Assembly (NCBI GenBank): GCA_035645695.1
Contig: DASQMC010000037.1
Location: 62,001 to 126,000, forward strand
Origin: JAIVJZ01 sp035645695
GTDB taxonomy: Bacteria > Acidobacteriota > Blastocatellia > Pyrinomonadales > Pyrinomonadaceae
Direction: 5' to 3'
DNA length: 64,000 nucleotides
Shown one piece after another: positions 36,972 through 45,514 of the stretch. Position 1 is the first letter of the stretch; each line of letters starts with the position of its first letter. The notes below the pieces were generated by a model that did not search any database, was not told the DNA's origin, and saw nothing but the letters and a program-made list of their open reading frames with translations. A program made the position numbers and the translations under genes.

Positions 36972-37551
36972 AGTAGATAATTTCCTCCTCCAGCGAAAAC
37001 AGTAAGACTAACTTTCGCCGTCGTTTATGTCAAGAAATGCAAGGCCATATTCGGCCACGAACGGCGCATAAGGTGGATTTTTTGTTTTAAGAGAATATAA
37101 AACCCCTCCTAAAAACTCATAAGGCAAAATGTTCTGAAATGATTCAGATAAGCTATTTCTCAAATTCCCACAGGGGCTGGAATCAGCGGTTTTTGGGCGT
37201 TTACGGGGGTCGCAAACTTTATTTTTTTGGTCTGTGGAATTCTCTTGCATTTCACAATTCGCTATGCTAGTCTCGCGCCCGTTTCGCAACGGGAAAATAC
37301 CCGTAACTACTTGATAAATAAATACTTAAAGCAACACTTTAAGTACCAAAAAGTTTTCCACAAGCTGTGGAAAACCTGTGGAAAACCTTCAAGTAAAGAG
37401 TCAGAAAAGAAGTTCAAAAGGGTGCTATAGCAACATTTTCCGTTGTTTGATTCAAAGGAGTGCTTGAGCAGCTTCGAAGTTGCATTTGCATTGTTTTGAT
37501 TCAGTCAGTATGCGCTCGATAAGTTTAACTCAGGGTGGGACGGGCAAAGCG
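36972..37551. other. rpmH-dnaA divergent intergenic region
   Basis: 580 AT-rich bases that should hold the rpmH and dnaA promoters. Visible structure: palindrome CCCGTTTCGCAACGGG at 37278-37293, the inverted repeat TACTTAAAG/CTTTAAGTA at 37323-37345, and three DnaA boxes at 37354-37385. From 36990 to 37260 I recognise nothing beyond the rpmH ribosome site. Confidence 0.6.
37354..37385. promoter_or_regulatory. Three DnaA boxes upstream of dnaA
   Basis: TTTTCCACA at 37354-37362 on the plus strand, and its complement TGTGGAAAA at 37366-37374 and 37377-37385. The latter two are 11 bases apart, one helical turn. This fits autoregulation of dnaA or a second origin sub-region. Confidence 0.8.
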
Positions 37552-39018
37552 ATGAGCACAGCTATCGAAAATAGAGTTTGGAATAACCTGCTTCAGGCCG
37601 TCGAAAAACGACTTAACCATCAAAGTTTTGAAACATGGTTTCGCTCGATTCAGTTCGATGGCTGCGACGATTCGAGACGCGTTCTGCACCTGCGCGCGCC
37701 GAATCAGGTGGTGAAAGATTGGGTGAGTTCAAACTATTCGGAAGTGATCGATGCCTCGCTGCAAGAGTTGAATCTCGCGACCTACCACGTGGATTGGGCT
37801 GTGGATGATGCGCCGGCCGTTACGGCCGGATTGGACATAAGTAAAGATAGTGATGATGATGCGGCTTTCAGCGCGCCTTCAAAGAGCAGTGAGAACGGGG
37901 GCAATAAAACCTCCACCCTCTTTTCGCTGCTGGAAGCGGCGGAATCCGATGGACTGGCTCCGAGCGCGACAAATTTCGTTGACATAGAGCCGCTGGAACT
38001 CTCGCTCAATCCGAAATGCTCTTTTCAAACCTTTGTCGTCGGTTCATGCAACCAGTTTGCGCACGCCGCGTCGCTGGCGGTTGCGGAAGCTCCGGGGAAA
38101 ACCTACAACCCGCTATATATATACGGCGGCGTGGGACTCGGTAAAACCCACTTGATGCACGCCGTCGGCCATTCCATCAAGCAGCGCAACAAATACCTGC
38201 GCCTCTCCTATATCTCCGCCGAGAAGTTCATGAACGAACTGATCAACGCGATCCGTTACGACAAAACTCAGACGTTTCGCGAGAAGTATCGTTCGATTGA
38301 CGTGCTTTTGATGGACGACATTCAGTTCATGGCGGGCAAAGAGCGCACGCAGGAAGAATTTTTTCACACTTTCAACGCGCTTTATGACGGTCAGAAGCAG
38401 ATCGTCATCACTTCCGACTGCCCGCCGCGCGAGATTCCCACGCTTGAAGAACGCCTGCACTCGCGTTTCGAGTGGGGCTTGATCGCGGACATGGAACCGC
38501 CCGACCTCGAAACGAAAGTCGCGATTCTGAAACGTAAGGCCGATCTGGACGGCGTGACGCTGCCCGACGATGTGGCCTTCTTCATCGCCGGAAAAGTTAA
38601 AAGCAACATACGCGAACTCGAAGGTTCGCTCGTGCGACTCGTCGCCATCGCTTCGCTGCGCGGTCTGCCCATCTCGAAAATGCTGGCGCAGGACGCCATC
38701 CGTAACATCGCCGAAGACGACCAGCCGGTCGGCGTCACCATCGAGCAGATACAGCGCACGGTCGCTTCGCATTACCGTCTGCGGGTCGATGAATTGAAGT
38801 CGAAGAACAACGCGCGCCAGATCGCCGTGCCCCGGCAGGTGGCGATGTATTTGTGCAAGCGTCTGACCAAACACAGCTTCCCGGAGATCGGCCGCGAGTT
38901 CGGCGGCAAGCATCACACAACCGTAATTCACTCCGTTGACAAGATAAATGCGCTCGTTTCGGCCGACCAGAATTTCCACAGGGTCGTGAGCGAGCTTATG
39001 GACAATCTTTGCAAGTAG
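37552..39018 (+). CDS. dnaA: Chromosomal replication initiator DnaA
   Basis: The AAA+ ATPase that opens oriC. From the preferred ATG at 37552 it has 488 residues; upstream in-frame starts at 37480 and 37510 add residues unlike DnaA. Domain I (NRVWNNLLQAVEKRLNHQSFETWF) is followed by a variable linker. Walker A GGVGLGKTHL is near residue 192, Walker B VLLMDDIQF near 260, and the C-terminal DNA-binding signature FGGKHHTTVIHSVDKI is complete. DnaA boxes flank the gene on both sides. dnaN follows after the origin. Confidence 0.96.
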   Translation: MSTAIENRVWNNLLQAVEKRLNHQSFETWFRSIQFDGCDDSRRVLHLRAPNQVVKDWVSSNYSEVIDASLQELNLATYHVDWAVDDAPAVTAGLDISKDSDDDAAFSAPSKSSENGGNKTSTLFSLLEAAESDGLAPSATNFVDIEPLELSLNPKCSFQTFVVGSCNQFAHAASLAVAEAPGKTYNPLYIYGGVGLGKTHLMHAVGHSIKQRNKYLRLSYISAEKFMNELINAIRYDKTQTFREKYRSIDVLLMDDIQFMAGKERTQEEFFHTFNALYDGQKQIVITSDCPPREIPTLEERLHSRFEWGLIADMEPPDLETKVAILKRKADLDGVTLPDDVAFFIAGKVKSNIRELEGSLVRLVAIASLRGLPISKMLAQDAIRNIAEDDQPVGVTIEQIQRTVASHYRLRVDELKSKNNARQIAVPRQVAMYLCKRLTKHSFPEIGREFGGKHHTTVIHSVDKINALVSADQNFHRVVSELMDNLCK

Positions 39019-39396
39019 TTAGGCGACTTTTGGGTCAAAAAGTTTTCCACAGTACGGAGACACCATAAATCGTTTATGCGCTTATATTTAACTCGGAGTT
39101 TTCCACATTTCCACAGGTAACGCAACAATAGGGGCTGTGGAAATGTGGAAAACTTTTGCTAAAATCACTTTTTCCACAATTCGGCAAAGTTATCCACAGC
39201 GATTTCCACAGCCCCTGTGGAAAACAATTCCTTTGGATACAACAATAAAGTGACTTTTCCACATTTCCACAGGCCCTACTACTACTACTAGATATATAAA
39301 CAAGGTATTTAATTAGTATAATTAGGAAAAGGCGTTTTTTGAAAAACGACCTGAGATAACAACTTTCACAAGGCTATTTCTTAGAGGAGATCGTAG
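39019..39396. other. Chromosome replication origin oriC
   Basis: The 378-base dnaA-dnaN gap carries about eleven DnaA-box-like 9-mers: 39043-39051, 39099-39107, 39107-39115, 39136-39144 (reverse), 39144-39152 (reverse), 39170-39178, 39190-39198 (perfect TTATCCACA), 39202-39210, 39216-39224 (reverse), 39255-39263 and 39263-39271. An unwinding module follows at 39255-39340. Most genes on both sides point away from it, as expected for bidirectional replication. Confidence 0.93.
39255..39340 (+). promoter_or_regulatory. Basal unwinding module: DnaA boxes, GC step, CTA trios, AT-rich DUE
   Basis: Two tandem DnaA boxes sharing one base (39255-39271), GGCC (39272-39275), five CTA triplets (39276-39290; the other strand reads TAG repeats, the DnaA-trio), then an AT-rich tract (39291-39340). 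The same order defines the basal unwinding system described for Bacillus subtilis oriC. Confidence 0.88.
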
Positions 39397-40509
39397 ATGG
39401 AATTCAGCATTAGCAAGAACGCTCTACAAAAAGAGCTTGGGTTTGTGCAGGGCATTGTCGAGAAGAAGAACACGATTCCCGTACTCTCAAATATCCTCAT
39501 CGAGTCGGTCGGCGAAAACACGATCCGTCTCATCGGAACAGACCTCGACGCCACCTTGCGTTGCGAGACGGAAGCCGACATCAAGACACAGGGTTCGATG
39601 TGCGTCAGCGCGCGCAAGCTGTTCGATATCGCGCGCGTGCTTCCGGAAGCGACCGTTAACTTTCGCAAAGACGAAAACAACTGGGCGAGCGTGAAATGCG
39701 AGCGTTCAAATTTCCGCATCGCCGGTGTCGAACGCGACACGTTTCCCGAAATTCCCAATTTTCGCGCCGCGTCCATCAAGCTGCCCGCCAGTGTTTTCAA
39801 AACTTTCATAGACCGCACTATCTTCGCCATTACGCTCGAAGAATCGCGCTATACGCTTTCGGGCGCGAAGTTCATTCTCGACAAAACCGGCGGGCGTATG
39901 ATCACGACCGACGGCCACCGGCTCGCATACATCGAACGCAAGGATTTGGGCGAGAGCGCGGGTAAAGAGGGGCTGGATGCGCTTATTCCCCGTAAAACGC
40001 TCGCCGAGCTGACGAAATTGACCGCTTCATACGAAGGCGAGATTGGTCTCGCCACAGATGAAAACCACATCTACTTTGAAGTCGGTTCCAGACTTTTGAT
40101 TTCGCGCACGCTCACCGGCCAGTTTCCCAACTACGAAATGGTCATCCCGAAAAATAACGACAAATCGGCCATATTTGACAGCGCCGCTCTGGGGCAGGCC
40201 ATACGCCGCGTCGCACTGATGGCCGACGACCGCTCGCACGCCATCAAGTTTCACCTGGCGGACAATAACCTGCACATCAGTTCGCAGACGGCCGAAGAGG
40301 GCGAGGCGCGCGAAAGCGTCTCGACGGAATATGCCGGCGTAGATACCGAAATCGGCTTCAACGCACAGTATTTACAGGATTTTCTCAACGTCGCCAGCGA
40401 CGGGCAGGTCGCCTTCGAGTTCAAAGACGGCAATTCGCAGGCGCAACTACGCCTCGCCTCCGACACGGATTACGATTACAAATACGTCGTCATGCCGATG
40501 CGCCTCTGA
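39397..40509 (+). CDS. dnaN: DNA polymerase III beta sliding clamp
   Basis: The 370-residue clamp tethers polymerase to DNA as a ring dimer. The start MEFSISKNALQKELGFVQGIVEKKNTIPVLSNIL and the C-terminal YDYKYVVMPMRL are diagnostic, and the three-domain length is normal. AGAGGAGA stands 7 bases before the ATG. It is the first gene to the right of oriC and is followed by recF. Confidence 0.97.
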   Translation: MEFSISKNALQKELGFVQGIVEKKNTIPVLSNILIESVGENTIRLIGTDLDATLRCETEADIKTQGSMCVSARKLFDIARVLPEATVNFRKDENNWASVKCERSNFRIAGVERDTFPEIPNFRAASIKLPASVFKTFIDRTIFAITLEESRYTLSGAKFILDKTGGRMITTDGHRLAYIERKDLGESAGKEGLDALIPRKTLAELTKLTASYEGEIGLATDENHIYFEVGSRLLISRTLTGQFPNYEMVIPKNNDKSAIFDSAALGQAIRRVALMADDRSHAIKFHLADNNLHISSQTAEEGEARESVSTEYAGVDTEIGFNAQYLQDFLNVASDGQVAFEFKDGNSQAQLRLASDTDYDYKYVVMPMRL

Positions 40510-40571
40510 GCGCCGAATTCAGGAACCCTCAAAACGGCATTGCATCCCGCGTCCCCTTCGAGCGACGCCGA

Positions 40572-40608
40572 CGAGCAGCGTGTGTTAAAATTCGACACAT
40601 GCTGCTCG
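40572..40608 (+). promoter_or_regulatory. Hairpin covering the recF start codon
   Basis: Arms 40572-40584 (CGAGCAGCGTGTG) and 40596-40608 (CACATGCTGCTCG) pair at 12 of 13 positions around an 11-base loop. The recF ATG (40599-40601) lies inside the right arm and no Shine-Dalgarno stands outside the stem, so the structure should block initiation unless opened. Confidence 0.55.
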
Positions 40609-41750
40609 AATCCATTGAGGCTCACTGTTTTAGGAATTTGAGCGGCAAAGTCTCCTGGGGCGCGGGACTCAACATCATCTACGGCGATAACGGTCAGGGC
40701 AAAACAAACTGGCTGGAAGCCGTTTATCTGCTCGCCACGTCCAAATCCTTCCGCACACAGAAACCGCAGGAGGCCGTGCGCTTCGACGAAGAACTGGCCG
40801 TCGTGCGCGGGCGCGTCGCGCGGAGCAGTGAAGTTCAACGCGATTTACAGGTCACGATTCAAAACAACACGAAAACGCTCAGCATCAACGGCAAACGCGA
40901 ATCCGTCGCGCGTTACCTCGGGCAGTTGCACGTCGTCGCCTTCACGGCGGACGAGTTGGAGGTCGTGCGCGGCGCGCCGGAAGCCCGGCGCAAGTTCCTA
41001 GACCGCGGCGTCGTCTCGATGCAGCATGCCTACGTGCAGACGCTCTCCGATTATCAACGCGTCATCAAACAAAAAAATCGCCTTCTGCAAGACGCCGCCG
41101 ACGCCGAATTGAGCGCCTCGGAAACCGCCGCGCGCCTCGCCCCCTGGAACGAGCAACTCGTCGCTCTCAGCGCGACGATACATCGCGCCCGCACGGATTA
41201 CGTCGAACGCGTCAACGCCGTCCTCGAACGCCGCCTTTTCGGGCGCGAGGAAGTGACCGTGCGTTACGTTTCATCTCTCGAAGGAAAGGGCGATTTAAGC
41301 GATTACGAGACTCTGATCGCGGAGCGTTTGCAATTTCGCATGCAGGCCGAAATGTCGGCCGGTTACTCGCTTATCGGGCCGCACAGGGACGAGTTTGAGG
41401 TGCTCTTCGACGGGCGCGACATACGTTCTTTCGGCAGTTCCGGCCAGCAGCGTAGCGCATTGATAATACTTGACTTAGCTGCAATTTCGGTGTATCATTC
41501 CTGGCACAACGAGTATCCGGTTTTCCTGCTCGACGACGTGGATGCCGAGCTTGATCGGAAACGCATCGATCACCTGTTGGAATACCTCGAAGGCCGCACG
41601 CAGACATTCGTGACGACCTCTAAAGAAAGCCTCATCGAGCAGTACGCCGCGCGAGCCGAAATTTTCGAGGTGAGAGACGGCGCGACCGGGTTTGTCGCCG
41701 CTCCCGACGGTCAGATTTCGACATCCTCGAAGGACGCTTCGAGCATCTAA
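40599..41750 (+). CDS. recF: DNA replication and repair protein RecF
   Basis: RecF helps load RecA at gaps with RecO and RecR. The 383-residue ABC-type ATPase has Walker A GDNGQGKTN at residues 29-37, the signature region FGSSGQQRSALIILDLA, and Walker B YPVFLLDDVDAELD. N-terminal LLESIEAHCFRNLSG is typical. It lies 89 bases after dnaN and 80 before gyrB, the common origin order. The start codon is buried in a hairpin. Confidence 0.95.
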   Translation: MLLESIEAHCFRNLSGKVSWGAGLNIIYGDNGQGKTNWLEAVYLLATSKSFRTQKPQEAVRFDEELAVVRGRVARSSEVQRDLQVTIQNNTKTLSINGKRESVARYLGQLHVVAFTADELEVVRGAPEARRKFLDRGVVSMQHAYVQTLSDYQRVIKQKNRLLQDAADAELSASETAARLAPWNEQLVALSATIHRARTDYVERVNAVLERRLFGREEVTVRYVSSLEGKGDLSDYETLIAERLQFRMQAEMSAGYSLIGPHRDEFEVLFDGRDIRSFGSSGQQRSALIILDLAAISVYHSWHNEYPVFLLDDVDAELDRKRIDHLLEYLEGRTQTFVTTSKESLIEQYAARAEIFEVRDGATGFVAAPDGQISTSSKDASSI

Positions 41751-41830
41751 ATCGAGGACGATTTTAGCGACTCTGCGATTGTTCTTAACCGTATAAAAGT
41801 TGTTTCAGCAGCGAGAAAGAGGGAATCAGT

Positions 41831-44275
41831 TTGTCAACGGCAATCAACACAAATAAGAAAAGCATGAACTACGATTCAAGTTCGATCACAGTCCTCGAAG
41901 GGCGCGAGGCTGTGCGCAAGCGCCCGGCCATGTACATCGGCTCGACGGGCGATATCGGCCTGCACCACCTGGTCTACGAAGTGGTGGATAATTCTATTGA
42001 CGAAGCCCTCGCCGGTTATTGCGACACCGTGGATGTGACGATCCATCTCGATAACTCGATCACCGTCGTCGATAACGGGCGCGGTATTCCTGTTGATTAT
42101 CACAAGGGCGAAAAGAAGTCGGCCGCCGAAGTCGTGATGACGAAACTCCACGCGGGCGGAAAATTCGATTCAAACGCTTACAAGGTGTCCGGTGGTCTCC
42201 ACGGAGTGGGCGTCTCTTGCGTAAATTTCCTCTCAGAGTGGCTTCGACTGGAAATCTGGAGGGATGGGTCGACTTACGAGCAGGAATACAAGCAGGGCAT
42301 CTCTGTGGCGAAATTGGAGGCCACGGGCAAAACGCGCAAGCGCGGAACCAAAATCACTTTCAAACCCGACGCGTCGATCTTCGATGTCACGGAGTTTAGC
42401 TTCGACCGGCTCTCCGAACGGCTGCGAGAAAAAGCCTTTTTGAACAAAGGCATCCGCATCAGCATCCGCGACGAACGCGAAGAGACGGAACGCTCGCACG
42501 AATTTTATTACAAAGGCGGCATCGCCGAGTTCGTCAAACATCTCAACAAGAATAAAACCGTCTTGCACGATAAGCCTCTGTATTTTGAACGAGTTGGCGA
42601 CGCGCTTTCGGTAGAAGTGGCGATCCAGTACAACGACGCCTACGACGAAAAGGTCTACTCCTTCGCCAACAACATCAACACGGTTGACGGCGGCACGCAC
42701 CTCTCTGGCTTTCGTTCGGCCTTCACGCGCACCATCAACGCCTACGCGCAATCTTCGGGGCTTGCCAAGAATTTCAAGACTTCCCTGACCGGCGACGACG
42801 TGCGCGAAGGTCTCGTCGCGGTAATTTCCGTCAAATTGCCGCAGCCGCAGTTTGAAGGTCAAACCAAAGGCAAACTCAATTCGGATGTTAAAGGCGCGGT
42901 CGAATCGTTCCTGAACGAGCGCCTGACGGAATATTTTGAACAGAACCCCACGGTCGCCAAGCGAATCGTCGGCAAAGCCGTGGATGCCGCACGCGCACGC
43001 GAGGCGGCGCGCAAAGCGCGCGAGATCGTGCGCAAGGGCATCATTGGTTCGACGATGCTTCCCGGCAAACTCGCCGACTGTCAGGAACGCGACCCGACTC
43101 TGTGTGAATTGTACATCGTAGAAGGCGATTCGGCGGGCGGCAGCGCGAAACAGGGACGCGACCGGAAGAATCAGGCGGTTCTCCCATTAAAAGGTAAAAT
43201 TTTAAACGTCGAAAAAGCGCGTTTCGATAAAATGCTCAGCCACACCGAGATAAAAACGCTCATCACCGCGCTCGGGACGGGCATCGGCAAAGATGATTTT
43301 GACCTCAATCGGCTCCGCTATCACAAAATCATCTTTATGACGGATGCAGACGTGGACGGATCGCATATCCGCACGTTGCTGCTCACTTTCTTTTACCGGC
43401 AGATGCCGGAACTCGTTGAGTCCGGGCATGTTTACATCGCTCAACCTCCGTTGTTCAAAGTGAAACGAGGTAAGCGCGAGGAGTACATCAAAGACGAGCG
43501 TTCGATGGTGCGTTATCTCATGCGGCAGGCCACGAACGAGGCGAAGGTGAAATCCGGCGACGGGATGACGATTGAAGGGAAAGATTTGGCGCGTTCTCTG
43601 GAACAGATGGTCGAATACAAGCGGTATTTCGAGAAACTGGTGCGCCGTCTGGGTAATGACGAACGCCTGCTTTCCACGTTGCTGCTCGCCTTTGCCGGGC
43701 GAAAGGGCGTTTTGCAGCGCGAGAAAAGTTCCAATCTCCGAAGCGTATTTCAAAAGGAGAATAAGGAGCTTTTGCTGACTGTCGAAAAACATCTCGCCAA
43801 AGCCAACTACAGCACGGATTTATTGACGGATGAAGAACACGGTTTGTTGTCAATCGAAACGGTAGCCTCGAACGGAACCAAAGTTTTGATCGACTGGAAT
43901 CTCGCGAGTCATGTTGAGTTCCAGAAGTCCGTCGAACTTTATAAAGTTCTGGATGAGAATTTGGCCGCCCCTTTCGTCTTCGGCGAAAACGGCACGAGCG
44001 AGCAGATCGAGACCCGCGAGGCGTTGCTGGATCGCGTGCTGGCTACGGCCAAGAAGGATTTAACCATCCAACGCTACAAAGGTCTCGGCGAGATGAATCC
44101 CGAACAACTCTGGGAGACCACGATGAACCCGGAAAAGCGCACGCTTTTGCAGGTTAAAATTGACGATGCGGTGGAAACCGATCAAATCTTCACGGTCTTG
44201 ATGGGTGACGCGGTCGAACCGCGCCGCAAGTTCATCGAGGACAACGCGCTGGATGTGAAGAATTTGGACATTTAA
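41831..44275 (+). CDS. gyrB: DNA gyrase subunit B
   Basis: The ATPase subunit of gyrase, which adds negative supercoils with GyrA. It has 814 residues. GHKL ATP site: EVVDNSIDEALAG, DNGRGIP and GGLHGVGVSCVN. TOPRIM: EGDSAGGSAKQGRDR and DADVDGSHIRTLLLTFFYR. The end QLWETTMNPEKRTLLQV...DAVEPRRKFIEDNALDVKNLDI is typical. The likely start is TTG at 41831, preceded by GAGGGA at a normal distance; ATG at 41864 is the alternative. gyrA does not follow within the window. Confidence 0.97.
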   Translation: MSTAINTNKKSMNYDSSSITVLEGREAVRKRPAMYIGSTGDIGLHHLVYEVVDNSIDEALAGYCDTVDVTIHLDNSITVVDNGRGIPVDYHKGEKKSAAEVVMTKLHAGGKFDSNAYKVSGGLHGVGVSCVNFLSEWLRLEIWRDGSTYEQEYKQGISVAKLEATGKTRKRGTKITFKPDASIFDVTEFSFDRLSERLREKAFLNKGIRISIRDEREETERSHEFYYKGGIAEFVKHLNKNKTVLHDKPLYFERVGDALSVEVAIQYNDAYDEKVYSFANNINTVDGGTHLSGFRSAFTRTINAYAQSSGLAKNFKTSLTGDDVREGLVAVISVKLPQPQFEGQTKGKLNSDVKGAVESFLNERLTEYFEQNPTVAKRIVGKAVDAARAREAARKAREIVRKGIIGSTMLPGKLADCQERDPTLCELYIVEGDSAGGSAKQGRDRKNQAVLPLKGKILNVEKARFDKMLSHTEIKTLITALGTGIGKDDFDLNRLRYHKIIFMTDADVDGSHIRTLLLTFFYRQMPELVESGHVYIAQPPLFKVKRGKREEYIKDERSMVRYLMRQATNEAKVKSGDGMTIEGKDLARSLEQMVEYKRYFEKLVRRLGNDERLLSTLLLAFAGRKGVLQREKSSNLRSVFQKENKELLLTVEKHLAKANYSTDLLTDEEHGLLSIETVASNGTKVLIDWNLASHVEFQKSVELYKVLDENLAAPFVFGENGTSEQIETREALLDRVLATAKKDLTIQRYKGLGEMNPEQLWETTMNPEKRTLLQVKIDDAVETDQIFTVLMGDAVEPRRKFIEDNALDVKNLDI

Positions 44276-44367
44276 TGGACTCACGTTCGAGCCGGAGCGG
44301 CGTTTGAAAATTTGACACTTCGCACACGCTCGCTTAGAATGCCTTCCTTTCCTCCTGTGGATCATTG

Positions 44368-44405
44368 CCCGCTGCATGCAACTCGCGCATGCAGCGGCTT
44401 TTTTA
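44368..44405 (+). terminator. Intrinsic terminator after gyrB
   Basis: CCGCTGCATGC and GCATGCAGCGG arms with a loop of about 7 bases, followed directly by CTTTTTTAT. It is 93 bases after the gyrB stop. Confidence 0.9.
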
Positions 44406-44493
44406 TGTGCGATAAAGCTTTCTTCGTTCCGAAAGCCGGTACGACAAAGGCGTCAAGACGAATGAAAAACTGTAGGCGAAGTTTAGCTTCGCA

Positions 44494-44539
44494 AAGAAAG
44501 AAAGAGCGCGGTGGTGATATCCGCGCTCTTTCTTTTCTT
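44494..44539. terminator. Bidirectional terminator
   Basis: Arms 44494-44511 and 44521-44538 (AAGAAAGAAAGAGCGCGG type) have an A-rich left and T-rich right side, so the stem can stop transcripts from both the gyrB side and the minus-strand small gene. Confidence 0.8.
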
Positions 44540-44644
44540 GATGTGCGAGATTGCGCTCCAAAGGGAGCGTCCCGGCAGAATATCGAGTTGAAGGCTCGTC
44601 GGTAAAACTATCGACATCTGTGGCAAGTACAGAGTCGCTCGGTT

Positions 44645-44857
44645 TTAACTCTTGTCATCGAGCGCGCTGCTCGTTTGCTCGTCTAAATCTATGCGGTCGG
44701 TTTGCGTTGCGCCCTGTTGGTTGTAGACACCACCGGGCGCATACTGGCCTTGCGCGCCGATGTCGAGCGAGCGCTGGTTGTTTTCCGTTAAGGTATCGGG
44801 TGTCAGATCGTCGTCCGCGTTATCGAGGGACGTGTTGTTTTGATCGTTGTCGTTCAT
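44645..44857 (-). CDS. Small acidic hydrophilic protein
   Basis: A 70-residue protein rich in Asp, Asn and Gln (MNDNDQNNTSLDNADDDLTPDTL ... DLDEQTSSALDDKS), probably disordered and cytoplasmic. AGGAGC lies a short distance before the ATG, which supports expression. It has no recognisable domain. In composition it resembles the protein at 9039. Function unknown. Confidence 0.55.
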   Translation of the reverse strand: MNDNDQNNTSLDNADDDLTPDTLTENNQRSLDIGAQGQYAPGGVYNQQGATQTDRIDLDEQTSSALDDKS

Positions 44858-44898
44858 GTCAATCCAGCTCCTTGTGCTTGTGATTTGGAAAGCCTTTT

Positions 44899-45504
44899 CT
44901 ATTCGCCATAGCGTCGAACTTGAAAGCGGTACAACTTAACATCCGCGCCGGGCGGTATTCCGGCCTTACGCATTGTGATTTGCAACTGCTGTTCTGCGCT
45001 CTCGACGCCTTCGAGGTCAGGCAAGAGCAGGCCGCGCCGCCTGCCTCGCTCGTCCTCCACGATGAGGCCGTAAGTTTTGGGATTCAGTTCTTCAAAACGA
45101 GTTGGTTCGGGCGGCGAAAGCACGTCCACGGAATAACGCAGGCGGGGCAGTTCGGAAATCTCGATTGGCGAGAAACGGGGGTCGCGGGTCGCCGCGCTGA
45201 TCGCGTTATGAATTAGTTCCTCGGCGAGACTCGCACGCACCGGTTCGACAGTGCCGATGCAGCCGCGCAAATCGCCCGTGACGGTTTTGATGGAGACGAA
45301 ACAGGCCGCGCGCTGGCTTAACGGCGAATCGTTTGAGACGCTCGGAACTTCGACGACGCGCCCCTCACGCACGAAAGTTTCGACGGAGCGACGCGCGAGT
45401 TCCGCGAAGCCTTTTTCATTGCCGGCCGTGTCCGCGTCAGCCCGCTCGAAAGAACCGGCGGCGTGTGCGTTTTCGCTTTGCTCGCTCATTTCAGTTTCGC
45501 TTTT
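44899..45504 (-). CDS. amrA: AMMECR1-domain protein (AmmeMemoRadiSam system protein A)
   Basis: An AMMECR1-like protein of about 201 residues from the preferred start MKSETEMSEQ at 45504. The longer frame to 45624 would run 110 bases into the upstream gene. The family core is present: ACFVSIKTVTGDLRGCIGTVEPV, then ATRDPRFSPIEISELPRLRYSVDVLSPPE, and RRRGLLLPDLEGVESAEQQL. AMMECR1 proteins occur with Memo/LigB-like proteins and a radical SAM enzyme in a conserved but poorly understood set; a role in RNA or small-molecule modification has been proposed. The LigB-like partner is directly upstream. No radical SAM gene is nearby. Confidence 0.88.
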   Translation of the reverse strand, partial: KSETEMSEQSENAHAAGSFERADADTAGNEKGFAELARRSVETFVREGRVVEVPSVSNDSPLSQRAACFVSIKTVTGDLRGCIGTVEPVRASLAEELIHNAISAATRDPRFSPIEISELPRLRYSVDVLSPPEPTRFEELNPKTYGLIVEDERGRRRGLLLPDLEGVESAEQQLQITMRKAGIPPGADVKLYRFQVRRYGE

Positions 45505-45514
45505 CATAACTCGC

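Larger units (their letters stand above)
44276..44644. other. gyrB downstream region with two terminators
   Basis: 369 bases between gyrB and a convergent small gene. It holds two hairpins (own entries) and a short one near 44475-44492 (GCGAAG/CTTCGC). ORFs here are not credible. Confidence 0.6.

Noticed and set aside
37480..37551. Upstream extension of DnaA
   Set aside because: Residues before MSTAIENR do not look like domain I; the shorter start is typical.
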